This document shows positions 35,628 to 44,759 of a stretch of DNA of 64,000 nt, piece after piece. The number at the start of each line of letters is the position of its first letter. Position 1 is the stretch's first letter. A program made the position numbers and the translations under genes. The notes below the pieces were generated by a model, which did not search any database, was not told where the DNA came from, and worked only from the letters and a program-made list of their open reading frames with translations. This DNA is from an uncultured Cellvibrio sp. (GTDB lineage: Bacteria > Pseudomonadota > Gammaproteobacteria > Pseudomonadales > Cellvibrionaceae), in the NCBI GenBank assembly GCA_937958105.1, contig CALFXJ010000006.1, positions 1-64,000 on the forward strand. Reading direction: 5' to 3'.

Positions 35628-37841
35628 TCAGGCCAGCTCCACCGCAACGGCCACAGATTTAAAAGCCGGTGTTTTACTGCGCGGATCATGAGCTGTGCCG
35701 ATCAACACATTGGCTTCCGGATAATAAGCCAATAGATTATTTCTCGGTACATCAAACGCAAACACCTTTACAGCCTGCATCTCGCCGAACGGAGAGCGCA
35801 GGTTCACGTAATCACCCGCCGCAATCCCCAGTGCCGCAATATCTTCCGCATTCATCAGCACAGACCAGCGGGTATCTGTTCCGCGGTAGCTGTCATCTTC
35901 TTCATAAATGATGGAATTAAACTGACCTTCGCTGCGAATGCTGGCCAGCACAAAGGGAAACTTTGCCGATGTCAGCGGCGCTGTTAACGGATTTATCTTG
36001 AACTCGGCCTTGCCCGAAGCAGTGTGAAATTCAGGTGTGTGCAGCAGGCGCTTGTTGATGGTGAATTCCTGCCGGTTTTTTTCAATATCTGCCAGAGCCT
36101 CCATGCCAGGGATAGTGGCGGCGATAGCGGAGCGAATCTTCTGGTGCTGCTGAAACTCATCGAAATCCAGCGGACAGTCGGGCAGCAGACGTTTGCCGAA
36201 GTCGCACAGGATATTAACCTCGGGGCGAATGTTGCTCAGTCGATGAATGCCACCGTCACTCATGCGTACATAATTGAACATGGACTCCTGGGTGGTGGGC
36301 TGCCATTCTTCATCGCGCGCCGTGACCGGCAGAATCAATGCCTCACTGGTCTCTACACCGGTGATGTGTCCGCGATTCAGTGTGGTGGTCATGAAAGTTT
36401 TAAAACCGATGCGATCCAATGCGGTGCGGGCCCAGCTGCTGTTGGGCGTAGCGGAGAAAAGGTTACCGCCCATGAATAAGGCCGCATCTATGGCACCTTC
36501 GTGAGCGGCATCAAGGCAGGCGAGGGTGTCCATGCCTGCTGTTGTAGGCAGGGTAATGCCCAGTGTTCGTTCGAGCTGCTGGAAGACGTCCTCCGCCAGG
36601 ACAGGTTTTACTCCAATGGTGCCGATTCCCTGGACATTACTGTGGCCGCGCAGCGGCAATAACCCTGCAGCCGGTTTGCCAATCATCCCGCGCAGCAAGG
36701 CAAGATTGGCAATAGCTTCCACGTTTTCCACACCGTGCAGGTGATGGGTGATACCCATCCCCCAGGCAAAGACGGCATGTTCAGCCCGCGCATAACACCG
36801 GGCCAGATGCTCGATACGGCTTCTGTCGATGCCGCAGCAGGCGGTGAGAGTTTCCCAGTCGGTGCTGCGGACGCTTGCCTCGTAAGCGGCAAAATGCTGC
36901 GTATGCGCCGCAATAAAATCGTGATGAATGTCGGCATTTTCCAGCAGCGCTTTGGCAATGCCGGTGAACAGTGCAAGATCAGTCCCGATACGAGGTTGAA
37001 CATAGTCGGAAGCAATCCAGGTTCCGCCGCTGAGCATCGACTTTGCACTCTTGGGCACAGCGAAGCGCACGAGTCCCGGCTCTTTAGCCGGATTGATCAC
37101 GATAACCTGTCCGCCCCGTTCCCGGCAGTTCTTCAGCTGATGCACAAAGCGCGGATGATTGGATGCTGGGTTGGCGCCAATCACAAAGATCAGGTCTGAC
37201 TGCCCCAGGTCTTCCAGCGAAATGGTCGCAGTGCCGGTGCCGATAACGTTATGCAGCCCTACGCCCGTGGCCTGGTGACAGTAATAGGAGCAGTTGTTGA
37301 CGTTGTTGGTGCCATAGAGTCGGGCGAGCAACTGCAGCATAAAGCCAGCTTCGTTAGAGGACCGGCCAGAGGTATAAAAAAAACTGCGCTCCGGCGGCGT
37401 TGCCGCAAAACGCCGGGCCATGAGCGTAAGTGCTTCATCCCAAGTTATGGGTCGATAACGGTCGCTGTCAGCCGGTTTATAAATGGGGTCGTTAAGGCGG
37501 CCCAGGTGTTCCAGCTCATACGCGGAGAGCTGCTGGAAATCTACCAGCGGATGGTCGAAGACTTCGCGGGGAATGGGGGCCTGAATATCGGTGGATTGCG
37601 CCTGGATGCTTTTATTGCACACCGAGGGGAATTCATCCAGTTCGTTGGTCATACCGCCGCGCTGACCGCCCATTCCCAGACCACAGGCTTTACAGGTATT
37701 GCGGCTGTTCAATGCCTTGGCCGAATTCAGCAGGCCGATGCGCCCGACAGTCTTCAGGGTATAAAGAATTTTCTTCGGGCCGCCGCCGACAATTCGGACA
37801 GGACGCGCAGGCACGGTGGAATCAGGAATTTTCTTTGACAT
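35628..37841 (-). CDS. FdhF/YdeP family molybdopterin oxidoreductase
   Basis: A 737-aa bis-MGD oxidoreductase of the YdeP type. CKACGLGMGGQRGG with C50, C53 and a later C75 forms a reduced N-terminal cysteine set. PITWDEALTLMARR, GANPASNHPRFVHQLK and ALFMGGNLFSATPNSSW are typical of the family, and the molydopterin-dinucleotide binding domain closes the protein. The substrate of YdeP-type enzymes is not established; in E. coli the protein is linked to acid resistance. There is no TAT signal, so it is cytosolic. Its last codon touches that of the convergent EAL gene with no spacer. Confidence 0.85.
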   Translation of the reverse strand: MSKKIPDSTVPARPVRIVGGGPKKILYTLKTVGRIGLLNSAKALNSRNTCKACGLGMGGQRGGMTNELDEFPSVCNKSIQAQSTDIQAPIPREVFDHPLVDFQQLSAYELEHLGRLNDPIYKPADSDRYRPITWDEALTLMARRFAATPPERSFFYTSGRSSNEAGFMLQLLARLYGTNNVNNCSYYCHQATGVGLHNVIGTGTATISLEDLGQSDLIFVIGANPASNHPRFVHQLKNCRERGGQVIVINPAKEPGLVRFAVPKSAKSMLSGGTWIASDYVQPRIGTDLALFTGIAKALLENADIHHDFIAAHTQHFAAYEASVRSTDWETLTACCGIDRSRIEHLARCYARAEHAVFAWGMGITHHLHGVENVEAIANLALLRGMIGKPAAGLLPLRGHSNVQGIGTIGVKPVLAEDVFQQLERTLGITLPTTAGMDTLACLDAAHEGAIDAALFMGGNLFSATPNSSWARTALDRIGFKTFMTTTLNRGHITGVETSEALILPVTARDEEWQPTTQESMFNYVRMSDGGIHRLSNIRPEVNILCDFGKRLLPDCPLDFDEFQQHQKIRSAIAATIPGMEALADIEKNRQEFTINKRLLHTPEFHTASGKAEFKINPLTAPLTSAKFPFVLASIRSEGQFNSIIYEEDDSYRGTDTRWSVLMNAEDIAALGIAAGDYVNLRSPFGEMQAVKVFAFDVPRNNLLAYYPEANVLIGTAHDPRSKTPAFKSVAVAVELA

Positions 37842-37919
37842 AACTTCAATCACAGCAGAGCACGGAATTCCCGCAGGCTAAGTCGAATTGCTTCGCAATG
37901 CAATACGTCAAATGACCCG

Positions 37920-39101
37920 TCAGGCCCCAGCGTGGCTTCCTTCCGGCTCCGCTTTGGTCAGGCATTGCTTGCGGAATTGACCGGGTGTCATCTGGGTAAA
38001 TTTTTTGAAGAACCGGTGAAAGGCGGATTTGGAGTTAAAGCCCGACTCCTGCATAACCTTTTGCATATCAAAGTTCCCGTTCAGATCGCTCATCAGGATC
38101 TGTTTTGCATGCTCAACGCGATAATAGTTAATAAACTCAAAAAAATTCTGACCGAAGTCGCTGTTAATCGTGGCTGACAATGCCTTGGGCGAGATAGCCA
38201 GTTTTTCGGCCAGCTGTTCCAGAGTGATATCCACCACCAGATAAAGACGCTTTTCCAGCATAGCCTGCTGGAGAAGTTCGCCATAGGTTGGTGGCAGGCT
38301 TTCGACGGGCTCCGGTTCGTTGACCGGCGTAGTGGATTCCATATGAATGCCGGAAAACACGCCTGAATGACTGAGGCTGTAGACCACCAGTGCGTTAACC
38401 AGCATCAGAGTCAGGTAATTATTGGTTACGCCCATGGTGCTGCTGACGCTGACGGGCATGAAGTGGGCCACGATGTGAGTCAGCAGTGCCCAGGTCCAGG
38501 CCAGCAGAAACAGCCACAGCAACAGGTTAAGCCAGGAAAAATCAAGGTGCGTGGTATCTGAGTAGGCATTTTCAATCCGGCGGCGATAACTGATCATCTG
38601 CTTGATGGCGATGATGCCGTAAAACAGCGGCGACAGCTTCTGCGCCCAGATATACACCGCAAAGTGATCCATATGGCTCATAGCCACATAATCATAGATG
38701 AGGTTGAGCTGGTAGTGATCGTCGTGACGGTAAACGCTGAAATAGATAAAAAGGTAATGAAGGCAAAACGGAAGCAGATGCAGCAGGTCTGTATGTTTCC
38801 AGCGATAGTCACGGTAGAGCAAAGACTTGGTATACCAGTACAACATGGGGCCCTGCAAAAAATAAGCAAAACCCATTACAAAAAACGATCTTGGAGACAC
38901 CTCTGCCAGAATGTCGCGCAGGGGGACGCACCAGTAAATCAAGACATCGAAAGCGATGGCCGCACAGAGAAACAAAAACAACCCCAGCAACAGGTTACTG
39001 AGAGTGCGCTTGGTAAAGATAGTCATCAGGGACAAGATCAATCCCTCAATGATGACAACCACCAGTACCAGATCATGAAAATTAAAAAGCACCTTGTTCA
39101 A
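37920..39101 (-). CDS. AraC family regulator with N-terminal seven-TM sensor
   Basis: A 393-aa protein. Residues about 10-255 hold seven hydrophobic segments typical of the membrane-embedded sensor of this AraC subgroup. Residues about 290-385 are the two helix-turn-helix motifs: DITLEQLAEKLAISPKALSATI and VMQESGFNSKSAFHRFFKKFTQMTPGQFRKQ. The start is a TTG with GGAG 10 nt upstream; an in-frame GTG at 39092 is possible. It is divergent from the secreted metzincin, 665 bp away, and may control it; that link is inference from position. Confidence 0.85.
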   Translation of the reverse strand: MNKVLFNFHDLVLVVVIIEGLILSLMTIFTKRTLSNLLLGLFLFLCAAIAFDVLIYWCVPLRDILAEVSPRSFFVMGFAYFLQGPMLYWYTKSLLYRDYRWKHTDLLHLLPFCLHYLFIYFSVYRHDDHYQLNLIYDYVAMSHMDHFAVYIWAQKLSPLFYGIIAIKQMISYRRRIENAYSDTTHLDFSWLNLLLWLFLLAWTWALLTHIVAHFMPVSVSSTMGVTNNYLTLMLVNALVVYSLSHSGVFSGIHMESTTPVNEPEPVESLPPTYGELLQQAMLEKRLYLVVDITLEQLAEKLAISPKALSATINSDFGQNFFEFINYYRVEHAKQILMSDLNGNFDMQKVMQESGFNSKSAFHRFFKKFTQMTPGQFRKQCLTKAEPEGSHAGA

Positions 39102-39766
39102 GGTTGACCGACTCCGCAGATGTTATTCGTTATTGTCCGGTCTCCATGCCGTCCCGTGTGACTACATCGATGTACAGGTGAGTGGCGGTGACGCGTTGAG
39201 CAGGCGAGGGTAATACTATCGCCTATGGTGTAACTTTTTAACAGTAATCGGCAACGCACTGACAGTGTTTCGCAACCCGACGCGCTGAACAACCATCCAG
39301 ATTTTACGCTGCCTATCAGTCCCACCTGAGGAAAGTGAGAAGTGAGACGGCTCCCTCCTGATTCAGACGGCTCCGCATAACCGGTTGCCTTACTTAACTG
39401 GGTATAACCGCGATTTTCCAGTGTTCCCTCTGTTTATATGTGCCTCACTCCCTGTCCCAGATTAAAAGTGGGACATCGATAAACGCTCACTTTTTCGTCC
39501 AACAGAATTACCACTTAATGCTGCAACTGGGAAAATTTTAAGGTTGTGATTGAAGTTCTGTACTTCATTTTAGGGGTGGTGGTACTTTTTTTCACGAGGT
39601 TTGCGCTATTTTTGGTACTTAATTTGGCAAGTCTGTGAAGACTATTGGGGTAGACATGGACCTGCCTTTTATCGCAAGTGCCAACTTGTGCACATTTCAG
39701 TAGGGGATGTTGTTTCTAACAAAATTTATTCGGCTCGTAAGAAATAAAAATCACAGAGGGTGAGTA
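39102..39766. other. Intergenic region upstream of the secreted metzincin
   Basis: No gene is seen in this 665-bp spacer between divergent genes. AGACGGCTCC occurs twice around 39346-39373. GGTACTT is repeated near 39580 and 39616, flanking an AT-rich stretch that could hold the metzincin promoter. Shortly before the metzincin start the sequence is AT-rich, and AGAGGGTG lies 6 nt before the ATG. Long regulated leader regions are common upstream of secreted enzymes, but no operator is recognised here. Confidence 0.4.
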
Positions 39767-41167
39767 ATGAAAGCGATAACGATAAAAAAAGCGGTAAAAA
39801 AGTCGGTGATGACGCTGGGGATGCTCATGGGCACCGCCTTCGCCAGCGTAACTCATGCGGTCACTGTCGACCTGCTCGTGTTATACGATGATTATTCAGC
39901 TAATTATTTCGGGGGTGATCCACAGACGGCGATGAACAGCTGGGTCAACCAGATGAACTCGGCTTATGCCGATAGCCAGATAGATGTCCAATTGCGTCTG
40001 GTGGGCGTTCGTCGCAACCAGCAGGCCGGTTCCAATATGACGGATGTACTGCACGCGGTACGTCAGAACGCATCGGTGGCGGCATTGCGCGATCAGCTGG
40101 GTGCGGACTTTGTATCACAGCTGCACCAGACCGGCGCCTGCGGTGTGGGTTATGTTGCGGTCGATAAAAACTGGGCTTTCAACGTAACGGCCCCTCAATG
40201 CGGTCCTATGGTTATGGCCCACGAGCTGGGCCATAACATGGGGTTGAACCACTCCCGTAAGCAGGGGGATACATCCGGGGCGCGTTATCGCTACGGGGTT
40301 GGGTATGGGGTGCAGAACGTCTTCGTCGACATCATGGCTTACGAGGGTGTATTCAATGCGTCCCGGGTCAATCGCTTCTCCAACCCTAACCTGACCTGCC
40401 GTGGCCTGCCATGCGGTCTGCCGGTGGGGCATCCTGAGGAAGCCTATGGTGCACTGGCGATTCACAATGTGCGCAATGATATTGCTGCCTTTCGTCCCAC
40501 CGCTAATACCAGTGGTGTAGTTACGCTGGCGGAGCATTGTAACTACGGTGGCTATAACGTAGGGCTGCCGGTTGGCAGCTACACGCTGAGCCAGCTCGCG
40601 GCCCGTGGCATTCGTAACGATGATATCTCATCGCTGCGTGTACAGAACGGCTATCGCGTGACCTTGTATCAGCACGACAATTTTACCGGCAATGCCATCA
40701 CCAAAACCGCAGACGACAGCTGTCTGGTGGACGATGGTTTCAATGATATTACCACCTCCGTTGTGGTTGCCCAGAACACCAGCGGCTTCAATCAAACCAT
40801 CCAGGCAGAAAGTTATTTCGCCAGCCAGGGGGTGCAGCTTGAAGCAACCACCGACAGTGGCGGTGGCCAGAATGTGGGCTGGATCGACAGCGGCGACTGG
40901 ATGGCTTACAGCAACATCACTATTCCAACGTCGGGTACGTACACCATTGAATACCGCGTGGCCAGCGAGACTGGTGGAGGTCGTATATCACTGGATTTGA
41001 ATGGTGGTGAAACCGTGTTGGGTCAGATAAACGTACCTAATACTGGTGGCTGGCAAAACTGGACCACGATTTCCCACACAGTCAACATCAACGCCGGTAC
41101 CTACAATTTTGGCCTGTTTGCAGCTGCCGGTGGGTGGAACATCAATTGGTGGCGGATCAAACGCTGA
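39767..41167 (+). CDS. Secreted reprolysin-like metzincin with crystallin and CBM6 domains
   Basis: A 466-aa secreted zinc protease. The signal peptide (about residues 1-31) has a basic start and a hydrophobic core. The M12-type catalytic domain has the zinc motif AHELGHNMGLNHS (H152, E153, H156, H162) and the Met-turn DIMAYEG (M190). Residues about 251-335 form a beta/gamma-crystallin domain with calcium-binding signatures NDDISSL and FNDITTSV. Residues about 343-466 form a CBM6 carbohydrate-binding module ending NINWWRIKR. No propeptide separates the signal from the catalytic domain. The next gene encodes a membrane-anchored propeptide-like protein, which may supply that role. Confidence 0.92.
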   Translation: MKAITIKKAVKKSVMTLGMLMGTAFASVTHAVTVDLLVLYDDYSANYFGGDPQTAMNSWVNQMNSAYADSQIDVQLRLVGVRRNQQAGSNMTDVLHAVRQNASVAALRDQLGADFVSQLHQTGACGVGYVAVDKNWAFNVTAPQCGPMVMAHELGHNMGLNHSRKQGDTSGARYRYGVGYGVQNVFVDIMAYEGVFNASRVNRFSNPNLTCRGLPCGLPVGHPEEAYGALAIHNVRNDIAAFRPTANTSGVVTLAEHCNYGGYNVGLPVGSYTLSQLAARGIRNDDISSLRVQNGYRVTLYQHDNFTGNAITKTADDSCLVDDGFNDITTSVVVAQNTSGFNQTIQAESYFASQGVQLEATTDSGGGQNVGWIDSGDWMAYSNITIPTSGTYTIEYRVASETGGGRISLDLNGGETVLGQINVPNTGGWQNWTTISHTVNINAGTYNFGLFAAAGGWNINWWRIKR

Positions 41168-41282
41168 TGCCATTGCGACTGCACCGCGTGCGTGTCCGCG
41201 GTGCAGTACACGCAGTCGTTTGTTGCGTAAACATGAGTGCTGAAAAAATTATTGGAAATCCTGGTCCGTCAAGGCAAATCTT

Positions 41283-42053
41283 ATGAAAGATAACAAATTT
41301 TACTGGGCGGCCATTGTGGTCGTCGTCACCATTGGAATTCTGCTTTTTGTGAATCGCACGGGAATGCCGCTTGAAGATGCGCCCGTTATCCCCGCAGGAA
41401 AAAAACCACCACCCGTCGCGGTCTCCGAACCTTCGGTAGCCATGGTTTCGCCAGGTTCAGCGGTGCAGAAAAAGCCTGTGCAGGTCGCAGCTTCCGGAGT
41501 CGCTGATACATCCTCGGAATACACGTTAAGCGAACGACTTTCTGAGATGCAAAAACGCAGGCCTGAGCAACAGTTCGATTCCGCACTGGTAGCGGCCGCG
41601 GTGCAGCGCCCCTCAGCCTGGGCGCCGGCTGAGGAAATACCCGAGGATCTTCCGCTGCAGCCGGAAGAATTTACTGATGGTCGCCAGTTTATTGAGCTGG
41701 ATAGTTTAAAGATAGAAACGCTTATGCCTGGTGACGATGTGAAGATCGCCATCGAAGAGACAGGACAGGAATACACAGTGAGTGTGGATCGTGTAGAAAA
41801 ACATGATTACAACAGCATCAGCTGGTACGGAAGCATCCAGGGCGCTGACGGCAACACCTACAGCGTCAGCTTCACTCGTGGAGAGAAATTAACGGTCGGT
41901 GGACTGGATACACCCGAAGGCCATTACGTCCTGCAGGCGCACGGAAATAAGGGCTGGATTGCTTCCAGTGGATTGTTGTTCAAAATCGATCCGAATGTGG
42001 AGGATGCTATTTATCCCCATGAGGTGGAGCAGGACTTAACTCACGCTCACTAA
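41283..42053 (+). CDS. Membrane-anchored propeptide-like protein, putative CpaB-type chaperone
   Basis: A 256-aa protein. One N-terminal TM helix (FYWAAIVVVVTIGILLFV) anchors it with the bulk in the periplasm. A Pro/Val/Ala-rich linker (about 30-130) leads to a beta-rich domain (about 135-240), including YNSISWYGSIQGADGNTYSV and LDTPEGHYVLQAHGNKGWI. This resembles the inhibitor/propeptide part of M12-type proteases. The size and topology match CpaB, the membrane-bound chaperone of the Acinetobacter secreted protease CpaA. It is 115 bp after the metzincin, and I propose that it escorts that enzyme. Homology to CpaB was not tested. Confidence 0.6.
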   Translation: MKDNKFYWAAIVVVVTIGILLFVNRTGMPLEDAPVIPAGKKPPPVAVSEPSVAMVSPGSAVQKKPVQVAASGVADTSSEYTLSERLSEMQKRRPEQQFDSALVAAAVQRPSAWAPAEEIPEDLPLQPEEFTDGRQFIELDSLKIETLMPGDDVKIAIEETGQEYTVSVDRVEKHDYNSISWYGSIQGADGNTYSVSFTRGEKLTVGGLDTPEGHYVLQAHGNKGWIASSGLLFKIDPNVEDAIYPHEVEQDLTHAH

Positions 42054-42056
42054 TTC

Positions 42057-42530
42057 TCATCCTCTATCCAGCTCACCCGTGGCCAGGAAAGGTGAGGCGT
42101 CAATATCCTGCGCGTCCATCATATGGGCGATGCGTTGCAGGGCGGTCAGAATCATCGTCTGCTCCCAGTCCTGCAGCGCACCAAACTTCTGCACAAATTC
42201 ATTCTGTAATGCAGTGGGTGCATTGCCGAGGATTTCTTCACCCTGCGGCGTGAGATGTACATGAACTTTGCGCTTGTCAGTCTCTGAGCGTTGACGATAA
42301 ACCAGTTCGCGCTTCTCGAGTCGATCCAGGATGGTAGTTACCGTTGCCTGGCTCAGGCTCACATCATTTGCCAGCTTGCTGATGATGGCATTTTCCTGCC
42401 GTTGAATCGCCTGCATCAGCAACAGCTGTGGGGCTGTTACCTTCGCGGTTTTGATCAGCTGTTTTGAGTGCAACTCAGTTGCGCGGATAACGCGACGCAA
42501 TGCGATCAATACATCTTCTGCTCTGTTCAT
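42057..42530 (-). CDS. ectR: MarR family transcriptional regulator EctR
   Basis: A 157-aa MarR-type winged-helix repressor. KLANDVSLSQATVTTILDRLEKRELVYRQRS is the DNA-binding helix-turn-helix and the start of the wing, and DKRKVHVHLTPQG completes the wing. It is divergent from ectABC-ask, the arrangement of EctR1 in Methylomicrobium and related halophiles, where it represses ectoine synthesis at low salt. The intergenic region contains a sequence close to the published EctR1 site. Its stop lies 4 bp from the stop of the preceding CpaB-like gene. Confidence 0.85.
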   Translation of the reverse strand: MNRAEDVLIALRRVIRATELHSKQLIKTAKVTAPQLLLMQAIQRQENAIISKLANDVSLSQATVTTILDRLEKRELVYRQRSETDKRKVHVHLTPQGEEILGNAPTALQNEFVQKFGALQDWEQTMILTALQRIAHMMDAQDIDASPFLATGELDRG

Positions 42531-42637
42531 AACACCTTATCTGCTGTTGCCGGGCGATCGATTATAGGGGGCTTTAGCGCCAAACCCCACTTATAGCCGT
42601 TTGGTTACCTGTGCCGGGGCGGGTAGAAAAACAATAT

Positions 42638-42655
42638 TACTTAGTGTACAATGTA
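42638..42655. promoter_or_regulatory. Candidate EctR operator
   Basis: TACTTAGT-GT-ACAATGTA is an 8-2-8 pseudopalindrome. The EctR1 operator I recall from Methylomicrobium is TATTTAGT-GT-ACTATATA; by that reading the left half differs at one base, the right half at two, and the GT spacer is the same. It is 115 bp upstream of the ectA start, next to TATAGCTAATATAC, which could supply a -10 element. The comparison is from memory. Confidence 0.55.
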
Positions 42656-42735
42656 TTTCATCTTGTGCGATATAGCTAATATACGCTTTAAAAGCCGGTT
42701 GTCAGTTGCAAACCGGCAGAGTTAATCGCTAAATT

Positions 42736-42753
42736 TACTTTTAGTTAAAAGTA
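42736..42753. promoter_or_regulatory. Second 8-2-8 inverted repeat before ectA
   Basis: TACTTTTA-GT-TAAAAGTA is a perfect 8-bp inverted repeat with the same 2-bp GT spacer as the operator upstream. It ends 16 bp before the ectA start codon. It may be a second repressor site that blocks elongation, or a leader hairpin that affects translation. The matching half-site length and spacer suggest the first. Confidence 0.45.
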
Positions 42754-42769
42754 TTACGGGACATCAGAT

Positions 42770-43324
42770 ATGCACGCTACTACAGAAAGTACGGAAGCCT
42801 CTGAACCGACACACTCTCAACACGCAGGCAAGGTTCGCCTGCGTAAACCCACAGCGGATGATGGTTTTGCCCTCAATCAACTGGTCGCTGCCAGTCCTCC
42901 ACTCGATCCCAATTCTGTTTATTGCAATCTGCTGCAATGCTCTCACTTCAGTGACACCGCCATCGCTGCCGACATAGACGGTGAACTGGCTGGCTTTGTC
43001 TCGGGTTACATCCGTCCTGATCAGCCGACGACACTGTTTGTCTGGCAGGTCGTTATTGCAGAGCGCGCGCGTGGGCAGGGGCTTGCGAAGCAAATGCTGT
43101 TGCAGCTGCTGCGCAATCTCGATCAACGCAACCGCGAACCCAAGGTGACCTTCATTGAAACCACCATTACGCCTGACAACCAGGCTTCGTGGAATCTGTT
43201 TCGCAGTCTGGCGCGTGATCTGAACGCATCGCTGGAAAGTCAGGTGTTTTTTACCCGTGACAGACATTTTGGTGGTCGCCACGACGACGAACACTTGCTG
43301 CAGATAGGCCCTTTTAAAACGTGA
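42770..43324 (+). CDS. ectA: L-2,4-diaminobutyrate acetyltransferase EctA
   Basis: GNAT-fold enzyme of 184 aa that makes N-gamma-acetyl-2,4-diaminobutyrate, the second step of ectoine synthesis. VRLRKPTADDGFALNQLV and WQVVIAERARGQGLAKQMLLQLL (acetyl-CoA loop) are characteristic, as are TFIETTITPDNQASWNLFRSLA and ESQVFFTRDRHFGG. It is the first gene of ectABC-ask. The 131-bp gap to ectB is longer than others in the operon. Confidence 0.95.
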   Translation: MHATTESTEASEPTHSQHAGKVRLRKPTADDGFALNQLVAASPPLDPNSVYCNLLQCSHFSDTAIAADIDGELAGFVSGYIRPDQPTTLFVWQVVIAERARGQGLAKQMLLQLLRNLDQRNREPKVTFIETTITPDNQASWNLFRSLARDLNASLESQVFFTRDRHFGGRHDDEHLLQIGPFKT

Positions 43325-43455
43325 TCCCCGTCTGCCCCAGGTTTCCCCTGTTTGTTGGATGAAAGATTATTTGTAACCGGCACAGATCAGGGTTTGTGTT
43401 GAAAGCCTCTGATATCCCGGAACTATTCAGTTATTAAAATTAGTGAGGAGAATTC

Positions 43456-44730
43456 ATGAAAATTTTTAACGATATGGAGTCAGCAGTTCAAAGCTATGCG
43501 CGGTCATTCCCCGTGGTGTTTAACCGTGCGCGTGGCAGTTATCTCTATGATGAACAAGGCAAAGCCTATCTGGACTTTCTTGCTGGTGCCGGTTCGCTGA
43601 ATTACGGTCACAACAACCCGTTGTTGAAGAAGGCGCTGCTGGACTACATCGAAGAGGATGGCATCACGCATGGTCTGGATATGCACACCGATGCCAAAGC
43701 GAAATTCCTGCAGGCATTTCGCGATTACATTCTTGCTCCCCGTGGCCTTGATTACCGGATGCAATTCACCGGGCCTACGGGAACCAACGCGGTTGAAGCT
43801 GCGTTAAAGATTGCGCGTAAAGTTAAAGGCCGCAGCAACATCGTGTCTTTTACCAACGGTTTCCATGGTGTATCGCTGGGAGCTGTGGCGGCGACCGGTA
43901 ATCAGCACCATCGCGGTGGCGCCGGCGTAGCGCTGAACAATGTTACCCGCATGCCATTCTGCGGCTATCACGGACGTGATGCTGATACCCTGAAGATGAT
44001 TGACCGACTGTTGAGCGATCCATCCAGTGGTGTTGATCATCCGGCAGCGGTTATTGTCGAGACGGTACAGGGTGAGGGCGGATTGAACATTGCTGAGAAA
44101 ACCTGGCTGCAGGGTTTGGAAAAACTGTGCCGCAAGCACGACATGCTGTTGATTGTTGATGATATTCAGGCAGGTTGCGGGCGCACCGGGACCTTCTTCA
44201 GTTTTGAGCCGGCAGGCATCAGCCCCGACATTGTGACCTTGTCAAAATCTCTCAGTGGTTTTGGTCTCCCGCTCGCCGTTGTGTTGCTGCATCCAGAGCT
44301 TGATCAGTGGCTGCCGGGCGAACACAACGGGACATTCCGTGGTAACAACCATGCTTTTGTTACGGCTACTGCGGCCATCGAGCACTATTGGAAAGACGAT
44401 GCTTTTGCTGAGGAAATTCAGCACAAGGCGCAGCTGGTGAACAAAAAATTCAAAGCGATCAGTGAGAAATATGGCATGACCGAGCTGCGGCCAAAAGGGC
44501 GCGGTTTGATGCAGGGACTGGAATGTCGCAACGGTGAAATCGCTGAAAAGATCAGCCGTGCTGCCTTTGAACGCGGCTTGATCATTGAGACAGCCGGTAA
44601 TCGCGGGCAGGTGGTGAAATGCTTCTGTCCATTAACGATTCATGAAGAAGATCTTAAGCAGGGTCTCGATATTATTGAACAAAGTATTGAGTCTGTCTTT
44701 AAACAAAACACATTAAGCCGGGTTGGCTGA
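43456..44730 (+). CDS. ectB: Diaminobutyrate--2-oxoglutarate aminotransferase EctB
   Basis: Fold-type I PLP enzyme of 424 aa that forms L-2,4-diaminobutyrate from aspartate semialdehyde and glutamate, the first step of ectoine synthesis. The Schiff-base lysine is K264 in TLSKSLSGFGLPLA. MQFTGPTGTNAVEAALKIARKVKGR, FHGVSLGA and LLIVDDIQAGCGRTGTFFSFE are class III aminotransferase motifs. A strong AGGAG precedes the ATG. Confidence 0.96.
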   Translation: MKIFNDMESAVQSYARSFPVVFNRARGSYLYDEQGKAYLDFLAGAGSLNYGHNNPLLKKALLDYIEEDGITHGLDMHTDAKAKFLQAFRDYILAPRGLDYRMQFTGPTGTNAVEAALKIARKVKGRSNIVSFTNGFHGVSLGAVAATGNQHHRGGAGVALNNVTRMPFCGYHGRDADTLKMIDRLLSDPSSGVDHPAAVIVETVQGEGGLNIAEKTWLQGLEKLCRKHDMLLIVDDIQAGCGRTGTFFSFEPAGISPDIVTLSKSLSGFGLPLAVVLLHPELDQWLPGEHNGTFRGNNHAFVTATAAIEHYWKDDAFAEEIQHKAQLVNKKFKAISEKYGMTELRPKGRGLMQGLECRNGEIAEKISRAAFERGLIIETAGNRGQVVKCFCPLTIHEEDLKQGLDIIEQSIESVFKQNTLSRVG

Positions 44731-44759
44731 TACAACCCTAATCAACCAGAGGTAACCAC

